From the NCBI GenBank assembly GCA_030536455.1, contig JAUNPZ010000013.1:1161-43630 (forward strand): a DNA stretch of 42,470 bases, written 5' to 3'. Source of the DNA: Lachnospiraceae bacterium (GTDB lineage: Bacteria > Bacillota > Clostridia > Lachnospirales > Lachnospiraceae). A program made the translations under genes and the position numbers. Shown one piece after another: positions 24,679-33,348 of this stretch (within the stretch, counting starts at the first letter, position 1; every line of letters begins with the position of its first letter). The notes under the pieces were generated by a model. It did no database searches, was not told the DNA's origin, and worked only from the letters and a program-made list of their open reading frames with translations.

Positions 24679-25965
24679 TTAAGCTAACTTTGCCTCTGCA
24701 ACCAGGAAGTCAACTGCTGCCTGAACGGCTAAATCCTGCTTCATCTGTGCCTTCTCATAGTCGCCCATGTACTCTTTCAGCTTCTCAACTTCCATCTTGT
24801 AAGCGTCTGCCATCTTCTGAAGCTCTTCATCCAGTCTCTCGTCGGATACTTCGATGTTCTCCGCCTTCACGATTGCTTCCAGAACCAGTCTGGTCTCGAT
24901 TCTCTTAACAGCCTGCGGCTTCATCTGCTCTTTTAAGTTCTCTAAGGTCATACCGGTAAACTGCATGTACTGCTCCAGAGAGATGCCCTGGCTCTGCATA
25001 CGGCGTGCGTAATCCTGAACCATGTTCTCAACCTGACCGTCTACCATCGGGTCCGGAATCTCCATAGATGCATTTGCAACAACTGCCTCGATTACCTTAT
25101 CCTCATTCTGGCTTGCTGCTTCCTTCTTCTTCTTATCAACCAGCTTGGTCTTTAAGTCTGCCTTGTACTCGTCTAAGGTCTCAAACTCGGAAACCTCGCT
25201 TGCGAACTCGTCATTTAACTCAGGCAGCTCTTTCTTCTTGATTTCCTTTACGGTTACCTTGAAGGTAGCCGGCTTGCCTGCCAGATTCTCTGCATGATAC
25301 TCGGCCGGGAAGGTTACGTTCACTTCGCACTCCTCGCCGATGTTCTTGCCCACTAACTGCTCCTCGAAGGTGTCGATGAAGGAGTGGGAACCGATGGTCA
25401 GCGGATAATCCTCTGCCTTTCCGCCTTCGAATGACTCGCCGTCTACAAAGCCCTCGAAGTTGATCACGGTCTGGTCGCCGTCCTCTACTGCGCGGTCCTC
25501 TACGTTTACTAATCTGGAGTTCTGGTCCTGAACCTTCACTAACTCAGCAGCAACGTCCTCATCGGTTACTTCCTCAGAAGCCTTCTCTACCTCAACGCCC
25601 TTGTACTGGCCTAAGGTTACTTCCGGCTTAACGGCTACGGAAGCGGTATAGATAAACGCCTTGCCCTTCTCGATCTGCTCCACTCCGATTTCCGGTCTGG
25701 ATACAATCTCCAGTCCGCTTTCCTTCATCGCGTCTGCATAGGTCTCGTTGATTGCTTCATCGGCTGCGTCCTCGTAGAATACGCCAACGCCGTACATCTT
25801 CTCAATCATATTTAACGGTGCTTTTCCCTTACGGAAGCCCGGAAGAGCAAATTTGTTCTTATTCTTCTTGTATGCCTTCTTGATGCACTCTTCAAACTGC
25901 TCGGCAGAAACTTCTACAGTCAGCTTTGCCATGTTCTTCTCTAATTTTTCAACTTGTAAACTCAT
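24679..25965 (-). CDS. tig: Trigger factor, ribosome-associated chaperone
   Basis: The 428-residue protein has the three trigger-factor domains. The N-terminal ribosome-binding part includes the LPGFRKGKAP signature near residue 43 (GFRxGKxP). The FKBP-type prolyl isomerase occupies about 150-240, starting at ADGDQTVINFEGFVDGE-like sequence. The C-terminal helical chaperone domain follows. It binds nascent chains at the exit tunnel. TTAAGGAGGAA precedes the ATG. The order tig-clpP-clpX-lon is typical of Clostridia. Confidence 0.97.
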   Translation of the reverse strand: MSLQVEKLEKNMAKLTVEVSAEQFEECIKKAYKKNKNKFALPGFRKGKAPLNMIEKMYGVGVFYEDAADEAINETYADAMKESGLEIVSRPEIGVEQIEKGKAFIYTASVAVKPEVTLGQYKGVEVEKASEEVTDEDVAAELVKVQDQNSRLVNVEDRAVEDGDQTVINFEGFVDGESFEGGKAEDYPLTIGSHSFIDTFEEQLVGKNIGEECEVNVTFPAEYHAENLAGKPATFKVTVKEIKKKELPELNDEFASEVSEFETLDEYKADLKTKLVDKKKKEAASQNEDKVIEAVVANASMEIPDPMVDGQVENMVQDYARRMQSQGISLEQYMQFTGMTLENLKEQMKPQAVKRIETRLVLEAIVKAENIEVSDERLDEELQKMADAYKMEVEKLKEYMGDYEKAQMKQDLAVQAAVDFLVAEAKLA

Positions 25966-26030
25966 GTTATGGGTTCCTCCTTAAATGTATGTGAACCGCC
26001 TGTCCTCTGGGCGTTACACTTCAATTTAAT

Positions 26031-26039
26031 ACTATAGCA
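26031..26039 (-). promoter_or_regulatory. Possible extended -10 promoter of tig
   Basis: On the minus strand TGCTATAGT gives an extended -10 (TG-n-TATAGT) about 65 nt before the tig start. No good -35 is visible at 17 nt, which is compatible with an extended -10 promoter. Confidence 0.4.
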
Positions 26040-26144
26040 TATCCCGGCTTTAAATACCAGCCCCAAAAAGATAAAGTTTTAAAGAATTTTTGTTCTTTTC
26101 CGTGAAAAAACGGCATACCGCCTGCATGACGGCGGACTTGCATA

Positions 26145-26186
26145 ATAAAAACCGGGAGAGCGCCAGCTTTTTGGCATTCTCCCGGT
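26145..26186 (-). terminator. Terminator after the DJ-1 family gene
   Basis: ACCGGGAGA..GCC pairs with GGC..TCTCCCGGT, followed on the minus strand by TTTTTATT. It begins 9 nt after the stop codon and insulates tig from the upstream genes. Confidence 0.9.
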
Positions 26187-26195
26187 CAGATGTTT

Positions 26196-26747
26196 TTATC
26201 GGTCGTACTGGATGGCTTCCTTTACCTGCTTTGCCTTCTCCCGTCCCACCAGGAGACCGGCAAGCTCCAGACCAAGGTCCAGCGCATAGCCCAGGCCTCT
26301 GGCAGTGGTCACCAGGCCGTCCGTCACCACGCCCTGCTTCGTAAACTCCGCCCCCGTCAGGCAGTCCTCAAAGCCCGGATAACAGGTGGCCTTCTTTCCC
26401 TCCAGAAGCCCCAGCCCGCCGAGCACGCTGGGCGCGGCGCAGATGGCCGCCACTCTCCGGTCCTCGGAAACGGCCGTCTTCAGAGCCTCCGCCAGTCCCG
26501 GATGCTCTGCCAGATGCTTCGTTCCCGGCATGCCGCCCGGAAGGAAGATGCAGTCCGCCTCTCCCGGCTCCGCCTCCTCCCAGAGCATATCCGCCGTCAG
26601 ACGGATGCCGTGGGCTCCGGTTACCACCGGCTCCCCGGTCATGGAAACCAGCTTCACTTCGATTCCGCTCCGAATCATCACATCCACAGCCGCCAGGCAC
26701 TCGACCTCTTCCAGGCCCTCGGCAATACATGCATATACTTTTGCATT
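26196..26747 (-). CDS. DJ-1/PfpI family protein
   Basis: The 183-residue protein has the DJ-1 subfamily layout: EGLEEVECL with the conserved Glu near residue 16, LPGGMPG near 70, and the nucleophile Cys in AAICAAPSVL near 103, then KATCYPGFE. Family members act as glyoxalases, deglycases or redox-sensing chaperones; ThiJ-like clostridial members are poorly characterised. GGAGGAA lies 6 nt before the ATG at 26747. It follows the DUF975 gene by 16 nt, so the two are probably cotranscribed. Confidence 0.9.
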   Translation of the reverse strand, partial: NAKVYACIAEGLEEVECLAAVDVMIRSGIEVKLVSMTGEPVVTGAHGIRLTADMLWEEAEPGEADCIFLPGGMPGTKHLAEHPGLAEALKTAVSEDRRVAAICAAPSVLGGLGLLEGKKATCYPGFEDCLTGAEFTKQGVVTDGLVTTARGLGYALDLGLELAGLLVGREKAKQVKEAIQYDR

Positions 26748-26763
26748 CATCGCGTATTCCTCC

Positions 26764-27555
26764 TTAATTTTCCAGCTCCTGTGTATAGACTGCTCCGTCT
26801 GCATCCGGGGCATGGGTTCCTCCGAACCGGCTGATTCCCAGACGCTCCTCACGAAGCTTCAGATAAAGTTCCGCAAAGGTTGCTTCATAATACGGCTCCA
26901 CAAATATCATGCCGACGCAGCAGGCCAGAAGACCCAGCAGCTCCCAGCCGATAAAGGACAGCTCCAGCACCCAGGTGTTGAACTTATTCCCATCCATCAT
27001 CTGCCTGCTTAACTGGAAAATCTCCTTCCGGTCCATGTCCGGATACTCCGCCGCCAGATAGGGAACCATGTAATACTCATAATGCTTGATGATTCCGGGT
27101 ATGATAAGCAGCAGGGTCCATAAACCCTCAAACAATCCGCGGCAAAACTGAATCTTCACCAGATTCAGATATCTTCCCTTTTTAAACCCGCTGAACAGCT
27201 CTTCAAAGCCGGCGTTCTCCATATTCAGGGTGCTCATGGTAAAATAACGGCATTTACCAACTGCAACTACATTCGACACAAAGACCGTAAAGCAAAGCAC
27301 CACCGCAAATACCGCCAGCATGATGCTGAGCATCATGATAATCAGTCCGGCAGACAGCATCGGGTCCATAAACTGCTGATGCACCACGCTGTTCTCATCC
27401 AGCGTGTTCCGCACCGTCACACTGGGTCCTCCGGAAACCGCCCCGTTCGACCCCGCGCCCAAAAGCCCGGCCACAAAAACGACCAGCAGTCCATACCAAT
27501 AATACTTCCGCAGGCCAGCCTTCGCCTGCTCCTTAAGTTCTGCTCTTGTCCACAT
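26764..27555 (-). CDS. DUF975 family membrane protein
   Basis: The 263-residue protein starts with MWTRAELKEQAKAGLRKYYW, the signature opening of DUF975 proteins, and has about five to six hydrophobic helices with an amphipathic N-terminus. A central FSGFKKGRYLNLVKIQF segment is also typical. The function is unknown. AAAGGAGG precedes the ATG at 27555; a longer reading from 27624 adds a hydrophobic peptide without family support. The promoter is presumably in the 200-nt gap shared with the divergent CYTH gene. Confidence 0.88.
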   Translation of the reverse strand: MWTRAELKEQAKAGLRKYYWYGLLVVFVAGLLGAGSNGAVSGGPSVTVRNTLDENSVVHQQFMDPMLSAGLIIMMLSIMLAVFAVVLCFTVFVSNVVAVGKCRYFTMSTLNMENAGFEELFSGFKKGRYLNLVKIQFCRGLFEGLWTLLLIIPGIIKHYEYYMVPYLAAEYPDMDRKEIFQLSRQMMDGNKFNTWVLELSFIGWELLGLLACCVGMIFVEPYYEATFAELYLKLREERLGISRFGGTHAPDADGAVYTQELEN

Positions 27556-27675
27556 AGTAAACCTCCTTTGTTTGATACAGCAGCCTGTAACCGCAAAACA
27601 GATTACAATAATATCCATTTTCATTCAGTATATCACATCTAACCGCCATAAGAAAGAAGAAGATATCAAAAAACG

Positions 27676-27705
27676 CTTACATTTTTCTTTCAATTGTGGT
27701 AGTAT
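27676..27705 (+). promoter_or_regulatory. Weak promoter candidate for the CYTH gene
   Basis: CTTACA at 27676-27681 and TAGTAT at 27700-27705 are spaced by 18 nt. A short hairpin (CTGACAG..CCGTCAG) follows at about 27718-27737 in the leader. Matches to consensus are only fair. Confidence 0.3.
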
Positions 27706-27759
27706 GAAGCTGCTTATCTGACAGAACCTGCCGTCAGTTCAGAAAGGACCGAAAAGTAA

Positions 27760-28227
27760 ATGGAAATTGAACGCAAATATCTCATCGAAACACTGCCGGA
27801 AGGCTATGAGGCTTTCCCCTCCTGCCACATCGAGCAGGGCTACTTAAACACCGCGCCGGTTGTCCGTGTCCGCAGAGCCGATGACGATTACTACCTCACC
27901 TATAAGGGAAAGGGCCTGCTGGCCCGCGAGGAATACAATCTTCCTCTGACCGAGGAGGCCTACCGCCATCTGATTCAGAAGGCCGACGGCATCATCCTCA
28001 CCAAGCGCCGCTTCCGTATTCCTCTTTCCACCTATCAGAAGGATGCCGACCCTTCCCTGATCATCGAGCTGGATCTCTTTGAGGGGGCCTATCAGGGCCT
28101 TAAGCTGGCCGAGGTGGAGTTTCCTTCCCTGGAGGCCGCCGAAGCCTTCACGCCTCCCGCCTGGTTCGGCCGTGATGTGACCTTCAGCGGAGAATACCAG
28201 AACAGCCGTTTAAGCGCCGGCAGATAA
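27760..28227 (+). CDS. CYTH domain protein, probable triphosphatase
   Basis: The 155-residue protein opens with MEIERKYLI, the ExExK metal-triphosphate motif that defines CYTH/triphosphate tunnel proteins. Alternating charged strands follow (VVRVRRADD, YYLTYKGKG, LTKRRFRIPL, IIELDLFEG, AEVEFPS), each giving Arg, Lys or Glu to the tunnel. Small bacterial members hydrolyse tripolyphosphate or similar inorganic triphosphates. It is a single gene with its own terminator. Confidence 0.92.
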   Translation: MEIERKYLIETLPEGYEAFPSCHIEQGYLNTAPVVRVRRADDDYYLTYKGKGLLAREEYNLPLTEEAYRHLIQKADGIILTKRRFRIPLSTYQKDADPSLIIELDLFEGAYQGLKLAEVEFPSLEAAEAFTPPAWFGRDVTFSGEYQNSRLSAGR

Positions 28228-28250
28228 CCGCCGGCGCTCTTCTTTTGTTT
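28213..28250 (+). terminator. Terminator overlapping the end of the CYTH gene
   Basis: AGCGCCGGC, 8 nt, GCCGGCGCT forms a perfect 9-bp stem starting inside the last codons and followed by a T-rich run. On the other strand no T-run follows, so it does not clearly serve the convergent mglC. Confidence 0.88.
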
Positions 28251-28283
28251 TCCTGTTTCTCGTTTTTTCTAAGTCTTTTCTGT

Positions 28284-29282
28284 TTACTTCTTCGCAATAT
28301 ACTTCCGGATATCCAGGGCGATGGATACGATGATTACGATACCCTGTACAATATACTGGTAGTTGGTCTCAATACCTAAGAACTGCATCGCGGACTTTAA
28401 CAGCTCGAATACCAATACACCGATCAATACACCGGATACACGGCCTACGCCGCCGTTTACAGATACGCCGCCGATGGTACATGCCGCGATTGCTTCCAGC
28501 TCGTAGCCCTGGCCCATGTTTACGGAGGTACCGCCTGCCTTTGCGCCTAACAGGAAGCCTGCCAGCGCATACAGCGCTGCTGCCATAACGTAGATGATGA
28601 TCTTGGTTCTCTTAACGTTTACGCCGGAAACCTCTGCCGCCTGCTCATTGCCGCCGATCGCGTACATGTATTTGCCGTGAGGCATCATATTATATAAGAA
28701 CCACATGATGATGCCCACTGCCAGCGCAATCCAGAACAGGAACGGAACGCCCAGGAAGCCGCCGGTTGCCACATAGGTATAATCGTTGCGGTAGCCGCCG
28801 ATCGGGGTTGCGTTGGTATAAACCAGACAGATACCGTAAACCATAAGCTGCATGCCCAGGGTTCCGATGAAGGCCGGGACACTTAAATATGAAACAACCA
28901 CGCCGTTGATCAGACCAAAAAGCGCGCAGATTACCATCACGATGATCAGTACCACGAATACCCACCAGGAACCGAATGCAGGCAGGTTCTGGGTCAGCTC
29001 AAAACGTCCGGAGTAATCCGGCTTCTGCAGCAGGGTTCCTGCGATACAGGCCGCCAGACCTACGATACGTCCGGCAGAAAGGTCGGTACCTTTCGTGATC
29101 AGACAGCCGGATACGCCGACTGCGATGATGAAACGGGGCGCCACGTTCAGCGCGATACTGGTCAGGTTACGAGGGGTGAAAAACTTCGGTCTCATAATAC
29201 CGGTATAGATTACCAGGATACCCAGTACGCAGATAATTCCGTAATTGATAAGGAATTGCTTCCAATCCATTTTTTTACTCAT
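28284..29282 (-). CDS. mglC: Galactose/methyl-galactoside ABC transporter permease
   Basis: The 332-residue protein is a BPD_transp_2-type permease with eight to ten membrane helices. Family features are KGTDLSAGRIVGL near residue 65 and the C-terminal EAIAACTIGGVSVNGGVGRVSG segment. With MglA it forms the channel for galactose and glucose-type sugars. GGGAGGAT precedes the ATG at 29282, which is 13 nt after mglA. Sugar specificity is inferred from operon and similarity to Mgl, not shown directly. Confidence 0.93.
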   Translation of the reverse strand: MSKKMDWKQFLINYGIICVLGILVIYTGIMRPKFFTPRNLTSIALNVAPRFIIAVGVSGCLITKGTDLSAGRIVGLAACIAGTLLQKPDYSGRFELTQNLPAFGSWWVFVVLIIVMVICALFGLINGVVVSYLSVPAFIGTLGMQLMVYGICLVYTNATPIGGYRNDYTYVATGGFLGVPFLFWIALAVGIIMWFLYNMMPHGKYMYAIGGNEQAAEVSGVNVKRTKIIIYVMAAALYALAGFLLGAKAGGTSVNMGQGYELEAIAACTIGGVSVNGGVGRVSGVLIGVLVFELLKSAMQFLGIETNYQYIVQGIVIIVSIALDIRKYIAKK

Positions 29283-29295
29283 TCTCTTATCCTCC

Positions 29296-30810
29296 CTAAT
29301 TGTCAAATTGAGTTGCAAAACTCATAACCTTCTCCTGAGTTGCATCCTCGTCTTCCAGCTCTCCGGTAATGTGTCCGTTGCACATAACGATAACACGGTT
29401 GGACATACCTAAAAGCTCCGGCATTTCCGAAGAAATCATGATGATGGACTTGCCCTGCTTTACCAGGTCGATCATAATCTGGTAAATCTCATACTTGGCG
29501 CCTACGTCGATACCACGGGTCGGCTCGTCCATGATCAGAACATCCGGATTATTCGCCAGCCATCTTGCGATGATAACCTTCTGCTGGTTGCCGCCGGATA
29601 AGGACTGGATCAGGGTTTTGCTGCTCGGTGTCTTGATGCTCAGTTTTCCTACATTGTCCTGAACCAGCGCTTCAATCTTCTTATGGTTCAGCTTAAAGCC
29701 GGCATCCAGGTACTGATTTAAAGAGGAAATCGATACGTTGTCTGCAATGGACAGACAGCCAAGAATACCGGTTCCGCGGCGGTCCTCGGTAATCATGCCG
29801 ATGCCGTCCTTGATCGCGTCAGCCGGACGCTTGATATTCATCTTCTTTCCTTTGATGATGACCTCGCCGCTGGCGATTCCTCTCATGCCGAAGATGGCTT
29901 CCATAATCTCTGTTCTCTGCGCGCCTACCAGACCGCCAAAGCCCAGGATCTCGCCCTTTCTCAGCTTGAAGGAACAGTTCTGGAAGGAACGCTCATGGAT
30001 GGAGCATAAATCCTTCACCTCCAGCACAACCTCGTCGGTCCGGTAATCCTCCTTCGGAGGATATACGTTGGTCAGCTCACGGCCTACCATCTGACGCACG
30101 ATCTCGTCATCGGATATATCCTTTACTTCCCAGGAACCAACATAGGTACCATCCCGCATGATGGTGATGTCATCCGCGATCTGGCGGATTTCTGCCATCT
30201 TGTGGGAAATATATATCATAGCAACACCTCTGGATTTCAAATCCCGGATAATGCGGAACAGCGCATCTACCTCATTATCCGTCAGAGAAGAGGTCGGTTC
30301 GTCCAAAATCACAATCTGCGCCTTCTGTGAAACCGCTTTTGCAATTTCCACAGACTGCATCTGTCCGATGGACAAAGTTCCCAGCTTTGCCTTCGGGTCA
30401 AAATTCATCTTTACATCCTTCAGCCACTTCTCCGCCTCCTGGTTCATGGTCTTGTGGTCCACCATGCCGAAGGGGCCGATTTTCTTTAACGGATATCTTC
30501 CCAGATACATATTCTCTGCAATGGTCCGCTCCGGAATCGGCTGCAGTTCCTGATGCACCATGGCAAGGCCCTTATGAAGCGCATCGTCCGGGTCTGCAAT
30601 CGTCGTTTCTTTCCCGTCAATCTTAATGCTTCCGGTATCCATCTTGTATATGCCGAATAAACATTTCATCAGCGTGGATTTTCCTGCACCATTTTCTCCC
30701 ATCAGAGCGTGAACTGTGCCGGGGCGTACCTTCAAATGAACGCCGTCCAGGGCCTTTACACCTGGGAAGCTTTTCGATACATTATCCATTTCCAGCCTGT
30801 ACTCTGCCAT
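29296..30810 (-). CDS. mglA: Galactose/methyl-galactoside ABC transporter ATP-binding protein
   Basis: The 504-residue protein contains two fused ABC modules. The first has Walker A GENGAGKST, signature LSIGQMQSVEIAKA and Walker B VILDEPTSSL. The second has a degenerate Walker A (GGLVGAQRTEI), signature LSGGNQQKVIIARWL and Walker B LIMDEPTRGID, as in all Mgl/Rbs/Xyl-type ATPases. The GTP/ATP site asymmetry is normal for the family. AAAGGAG precedes the start at 30810 and abuts the T-run of an upstream hairpin. Confidence 0.95.
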   Translation of the reverse strand: MAEYRLEMDNVSKSFPGVKALDGVHLKVRPGTVHALMGENGAGKSTLMKCLFGIYKMDTGSIKIDGKETTIADPDDALHKGLAMVHQELQPIPERTIAENMYLGRYPLKKIGPFGMVDHKTMNQEAEKWLKDVKMNFDPKAKLGTLSIGQMQSVEIAKAVSQKAQIVILDEPTSSLTDNEVDALFRIIRDLKSRGVAMIYISHKMAEIRQIADDITIMRDGTYVGSWEVKDISDDEIVRQMVGRELTNVYPPKEDYRTDEVVLEVKDLCSIHERSFQNCSFKLRKGEILGFGGLVGAQRTEIMEAIFGMRGIASGEVIIKGKKMNIKRPADAIKDGIGMITEDRRGTGILGCLSIADNVSISSLNQYLDAGFKLNHKKIEALVQDNVGKLSIKTPSSKTLIQSLSGGNQQKVIIARWLANNPDVLIMDEPTRGIDVGAKYEIYQIMIDLVKQGKSIIMISSEMPELLGMSNRVIVMCNGHITGELEDEDATQEKVMSFATQFDN

Positions 30811-30825
30811 CCCCTTATCTCCTTT

Positions 30826-30859
30826 CAAAAAATAGGGTGTATCCTTAGATACACCCTAT
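30826..30859 (-). terminator. Hairpin with T-run between mglB and mglA
   Basis: ATAGGGTGTATC, a 4-nt loop and GATACACCCTAT make a perfect 12-bp stem followed on the minus strand by six T residues, directly before the mglA ribosome site. It should end most transcripts after mglB and let some continue, or protect the mglB message end. Confidence 0.85.
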
Positions 30860-30880
30860 ATAAGCAACTTCTGTCATCAA

Positions 30881-32026
30881 TTACTTAAGAGCGTCTAATA
30901 CTTCCTGAGCATTATCAGGAGTAACCTTACGGTAGTCAACCATGTTAACCGGCTCTACAGCCTCACCCTTTAAGTACTGAACCGCGATGTCGGCAGCAGC
31001 CTTAGCCTGAGCCATATGGTCATTAAATACCGTACCGGTCATCTTGCCGTCTAATACGTTCTGAACCGCCTCGGTTAATGCGTCAACGCCTACTAAGTAG
31101 ATGTCTTCATTTACCTTGCGTCCGGCAGCCTCGATTGCCTGTAATGCGCCAAGTGCCATTGCATCGTTGTTACAGAATACAACTTCTACTTCCTCACCGA
31201 ACTGGGTTAAAGCATCCTGGGTTAACTGCTGGCCCTTCGCCTGATCCCAGTCACCACGCTGCTTGAACAGCTCGTTTACTTCCATTCCTGCGTCCGTTAA
31301 TGCCTTTACAGAGAACTCGGTTCTGTACTGAGCATCTACGTTCTCCGGGTCGCCCTGAATCATAATATAGGAAACCTTGCCGTCGCCGTTGATATCGCCC
31401 TTGTTTGCGGTCTCCAGAATCTCTTCGCCCTGGAAGGTACCGGACTGTCTTGCGTCACAGCCTACATAGGTAGCCTGCAGACCTTCTGCCTTCCATCTCT
31501 CTTCCTCGTCTACGTCTGGCTCACGGTTAATGTAAACAACCGGGATTCCTGCATCCTTGCACTTGTCGGTAATCTGTGGTGCGGAGGAAGCCTGTACCAG
31601 GTTCAGGATCAGAACGTCAACACCGGAGGTGATGAAGTTATCAATCTGGTTGGACTGCTCAGCCTGGTCGCCCTTGCCATCCTGGATGGTAATATTCTCT
31701 TTCTTGAAGCCTAATTCTTCAACTAAGTATCTCTCTAATTCGGTACGGTATAAGGTCATGAAGTTATCATCGAACTTATAGATGGAAATACCAACGGTGG
31801 TATTGGAAGCATCGAAATCACCGGCTGCTGCTGCAACCTCTGCTGCGGTAGTCTCTGCTGCTTCTGCTGCAGTGGTTTCCTCAGCCTTGGTCTCTTCGGC
31901 CTTGGTTTCTGCTGCTGTGGTGGCAGGAGCTGCGGTTGTCTCCTTCTCTGCGCCGCCGCAGGCTGCCATGGAAAGTACCATCGTGGATGCTAAGCCGACT
32001 GCCATAACCTTCTTGAATAATTTCAT
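30881..32026 (-). CDS. mglB: Galactose-binding lipoprotein of the Mgl transporter
   Basis: The 381-residue protein has a lipoprotein signal (lipobox LSMAAC, Cys23). A low-complexity linker of Thr, Ala, Glu and Lys follows to about residue 67 (repeats of the type ETTAA and KAEET), then a periplasmic-binding-protein fold beginning near VGISIYKFDDNFM. DINGDGK near residue 225 is the calcium loop of MglB-type galactose/glucose-binding proteins. NREPD and NNDAMALGA are sugar-pocket segments of the same family. GGGAGGA precedes the ATG at 32026. The long leader carries repeats likely to be regulator sites. Confidence 0.93.
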   Translation of the reverse strand: MKLFKKVMAVGLASTMVLSMAACGGAEKETTAAPATTAAETKAEETKAEETTAAEAAETTAAEVAAAAGDFDASNTTVGISIYKFDDNFMTLYRTELERYLVEELGFKKENITIQDGKGDQAEQSNQIDNFITSGVDVLILNLVQASSAPQITDKCKDAGIPVVYINREPDVDEEERWKAEGLQATYVGCDARQSGTFQGEEILETANKGDINGDGKVSYIMIQGDPENVDAQYRTEFSVKALTDAGMEVNELFKQRGDWDQAKGQQLTQDALTQFGEEVEVVFCNNDAMALGALQAIEAAGRKVNEDIYLVGVDALTEAVQNVLDGKMTGTVFNDHMAQAKAAADIAVQYLKGEAVEPVNMVDYRKVTPDNAQEVLDALK

Positions 32027-32090
32027 AATGTAATCCTCCCTTTTTGGATATAGTTTTATCAAGTGGCACATTTACCACATCGACAAGCAC

Positions 32091-32120
32091 ATTATATCTC
32101 TGTTTTGTGCATTTTTCTAT
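32091..32120 (-). promoter_or_regulatory. mglB promoter lacking a good -35
   Basis: A perfect TATAAT lies at 32096-32091 on the minus strand. At 17 nt upstream the -35 position reads ATAGAA, a poor match that falls within a copy of an AT-x-GAAAAA box. This is the pattern of a promoter needing an activator. Transcription should start about 57 nt before mglB. Confidence 0.6.
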
Positions 32121-32203
32121 AAAATATTTTTCAATTCCATATGAAAATTCTTTGAGAATTATGTTTTTCGATATTTTTCGATATATTTTTTAAGTTTTTC
32201 GAT
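32112..32203 (-). repeat. Five AT(C/T/A)GAAAAA boxes upstream of mglB
   Basis: Read on the minus strand, ATCGAAAAA occurs exactly three times (32203-32195, 32182-32174, 32172-32164), with starts 21 and 10 nt apart, close to whole helix turns. Two one-mismatch copies follow toward the promoter: ATTGAAAAA (32135-32127) and ATAGAAAAA (32120-32112), the last over the -35. An AATTCT/AGAATT inverted repeat sits between at 32145-32159. They are candidate sites for the AraC-type response regulator encoded upstream. Confidence 0.6.
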
Positions 32204-32247
32204 ACAAATTGCACGAAGAAAAAACGAGATGTCTGCCGTTTCTTCTG

Positions 32248-33282
32248 CTATTCCCGCTTCACCGGGACCTGACGGCTCCAGTAATACTTTCCATCGGAAA
32301 GGGTCAGCTTCTCCTCCGGCTTTTCCTCCAGAGCCATAGCCGCCGCTATGGTAAAGATTGCATGGGCGTACTCGGTCCGGTCGCTCTGAACCGTACCCAA
32401 AAGGGCTCCTTCCTCCAAAGCCTGCATCCCGGCCGGCGTCCCGTCGATTCCCACCACATTAATCTTATCCATAATGTTCAGCCGCTCCATGGCATCCAGC
32501 GCGCCCAGCGCCATATCATCATTGTTGCTGATAATCAGCTCGATTTCACCGGGAAACTGCGTCAGCCACTGCTCCGTCAGCGCGGAGGCCTGATTCCGCT
32601 CCCAGTTTGCAATTCCGCCCGTCAGCTTTTCCAGAGGCACCCCGCCGTCCATCAGGGTCTGAATGGACCACTCCGTTCGGATCAGGGAATCCTGGTGGCT
32701 GGTCTCCCCCTCCAGCAGCACATAGTTCACCTTTCCATCCCCGTTTAAATCAATGGAGGAAGGGTCCTGCTGATACTTGTCCACCACCAGATTTCCCTGC
32801 AGGACCGCGGACTCCTTGGCATCCGCGCCCACATAATAAAGCTTCTCCCACAGCTGCAGATCCTCCTCCACCGGTTCCCGGTTGAAAAATACCACCGGCA
32901 CATCCGCCGCCATGGCATTGGCAATGATCGTGGATGCCATGGAGCGGTCCACGATATTCACGCACAGCGCATCATACCCCAGAGAAATCAGGCGCTCCGC
33001 CTGGGTGTTCTGGGTATTCTGGTTCTCCTTGGCGTCCTCGATATTTAAAACCACCTTGATTCCGGTTTCTTTCTCATACCGCTTGGCCTGCTCCTCCAGA
33101 GACTGGCGGAGCGTGCCTACAAAGGTATCATCCCCCCGGTACAAAAGAATCCCCAGGCGGATGGAGTTCTTCTCCGCCCGCTGTTCCCGGCTGCCGCACT
33201 GCCCCAGACCGAGCACGCACAGGGCTGCCAGCGCCAGCGCTGCCGCCAAGAACCATCCCGTCTGCATCTTCCTGTTCCCCAT
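32248..33282 (-). CDS. Second galactose-type sugar-binding protein, probably sensory
   Basis: The 344-residue protein resembles MglB: it has an N-terminal hydrophobic segment, then an opening LGILLYRGDDTFV, FFNREPV, the calcium loop DLNGDGK, and NNDDMALGAL, all in the order seen in mglB. The hydrophobic end with LGQC (Cys29) could be a nonstandard lipobox or an uncleaved anchor. It lacks the Thr/Ala/Glu linker of the neighbouring MglB. GGGAGGAA precedes the ATG. It follows the kinase and the other binding protein and lies before mglB. Either it feeds the transporter with another sugar or presents sugar to the kinase; position favours sensing. Confidence 0.85.
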   Translation of the reverse strand: MGNRKMQTGWFLAAALALAALCVLGLGQCGSREQRAEKNSIRLGILLYRGDDTFVGTLRQSLEEQAKRYEKETGIKVVLNIEDAKENQNTQNTQAERLISLGYDALCVNIVDRSMASTIIANAMAADVPVVFFNREPVEEDLQLWEKLYYVGADAKESAVLQGNLVVDKYQQDPSSIDLNGDGKVNYVLLEGETSHQDSLIRTEWSIQTLMDGGVPLEKLTGGIANWERNQASALTEQWLTQFPGEIELIISNNDDMALGALDAMERLNIMDKINVVGIDGTPAGMQALEEGALLGTVQSDRTEYAHAIFTIAAAMALEEKPEEKLTLSDGKYYWSRQVPVKRE

Positions 33283-33348
33283 ATCTGAATTCCTCCCAAT
33301 CGCAGCGGCCCTATCCGCTCCGCTTTCTTTCCGAAGCTGCTCCCTTCG

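Noticed and set aside
22493-26040. CIRCE or CtsR heat-shock operators near lon, clpX, clpP or tig
   Set aside because: I looked for TTAGCACTC/GAGTGCTAA and GGTCAAA-type repeats and found neither.
31815-31965. Repeated Thr/Ala/Glu codons in mglB as a separate tandem repeat element
   Set aside because: It is an in-frame low-complexity linker behind the lipobox, common in Lachnospiraceae binding lipoproteins.
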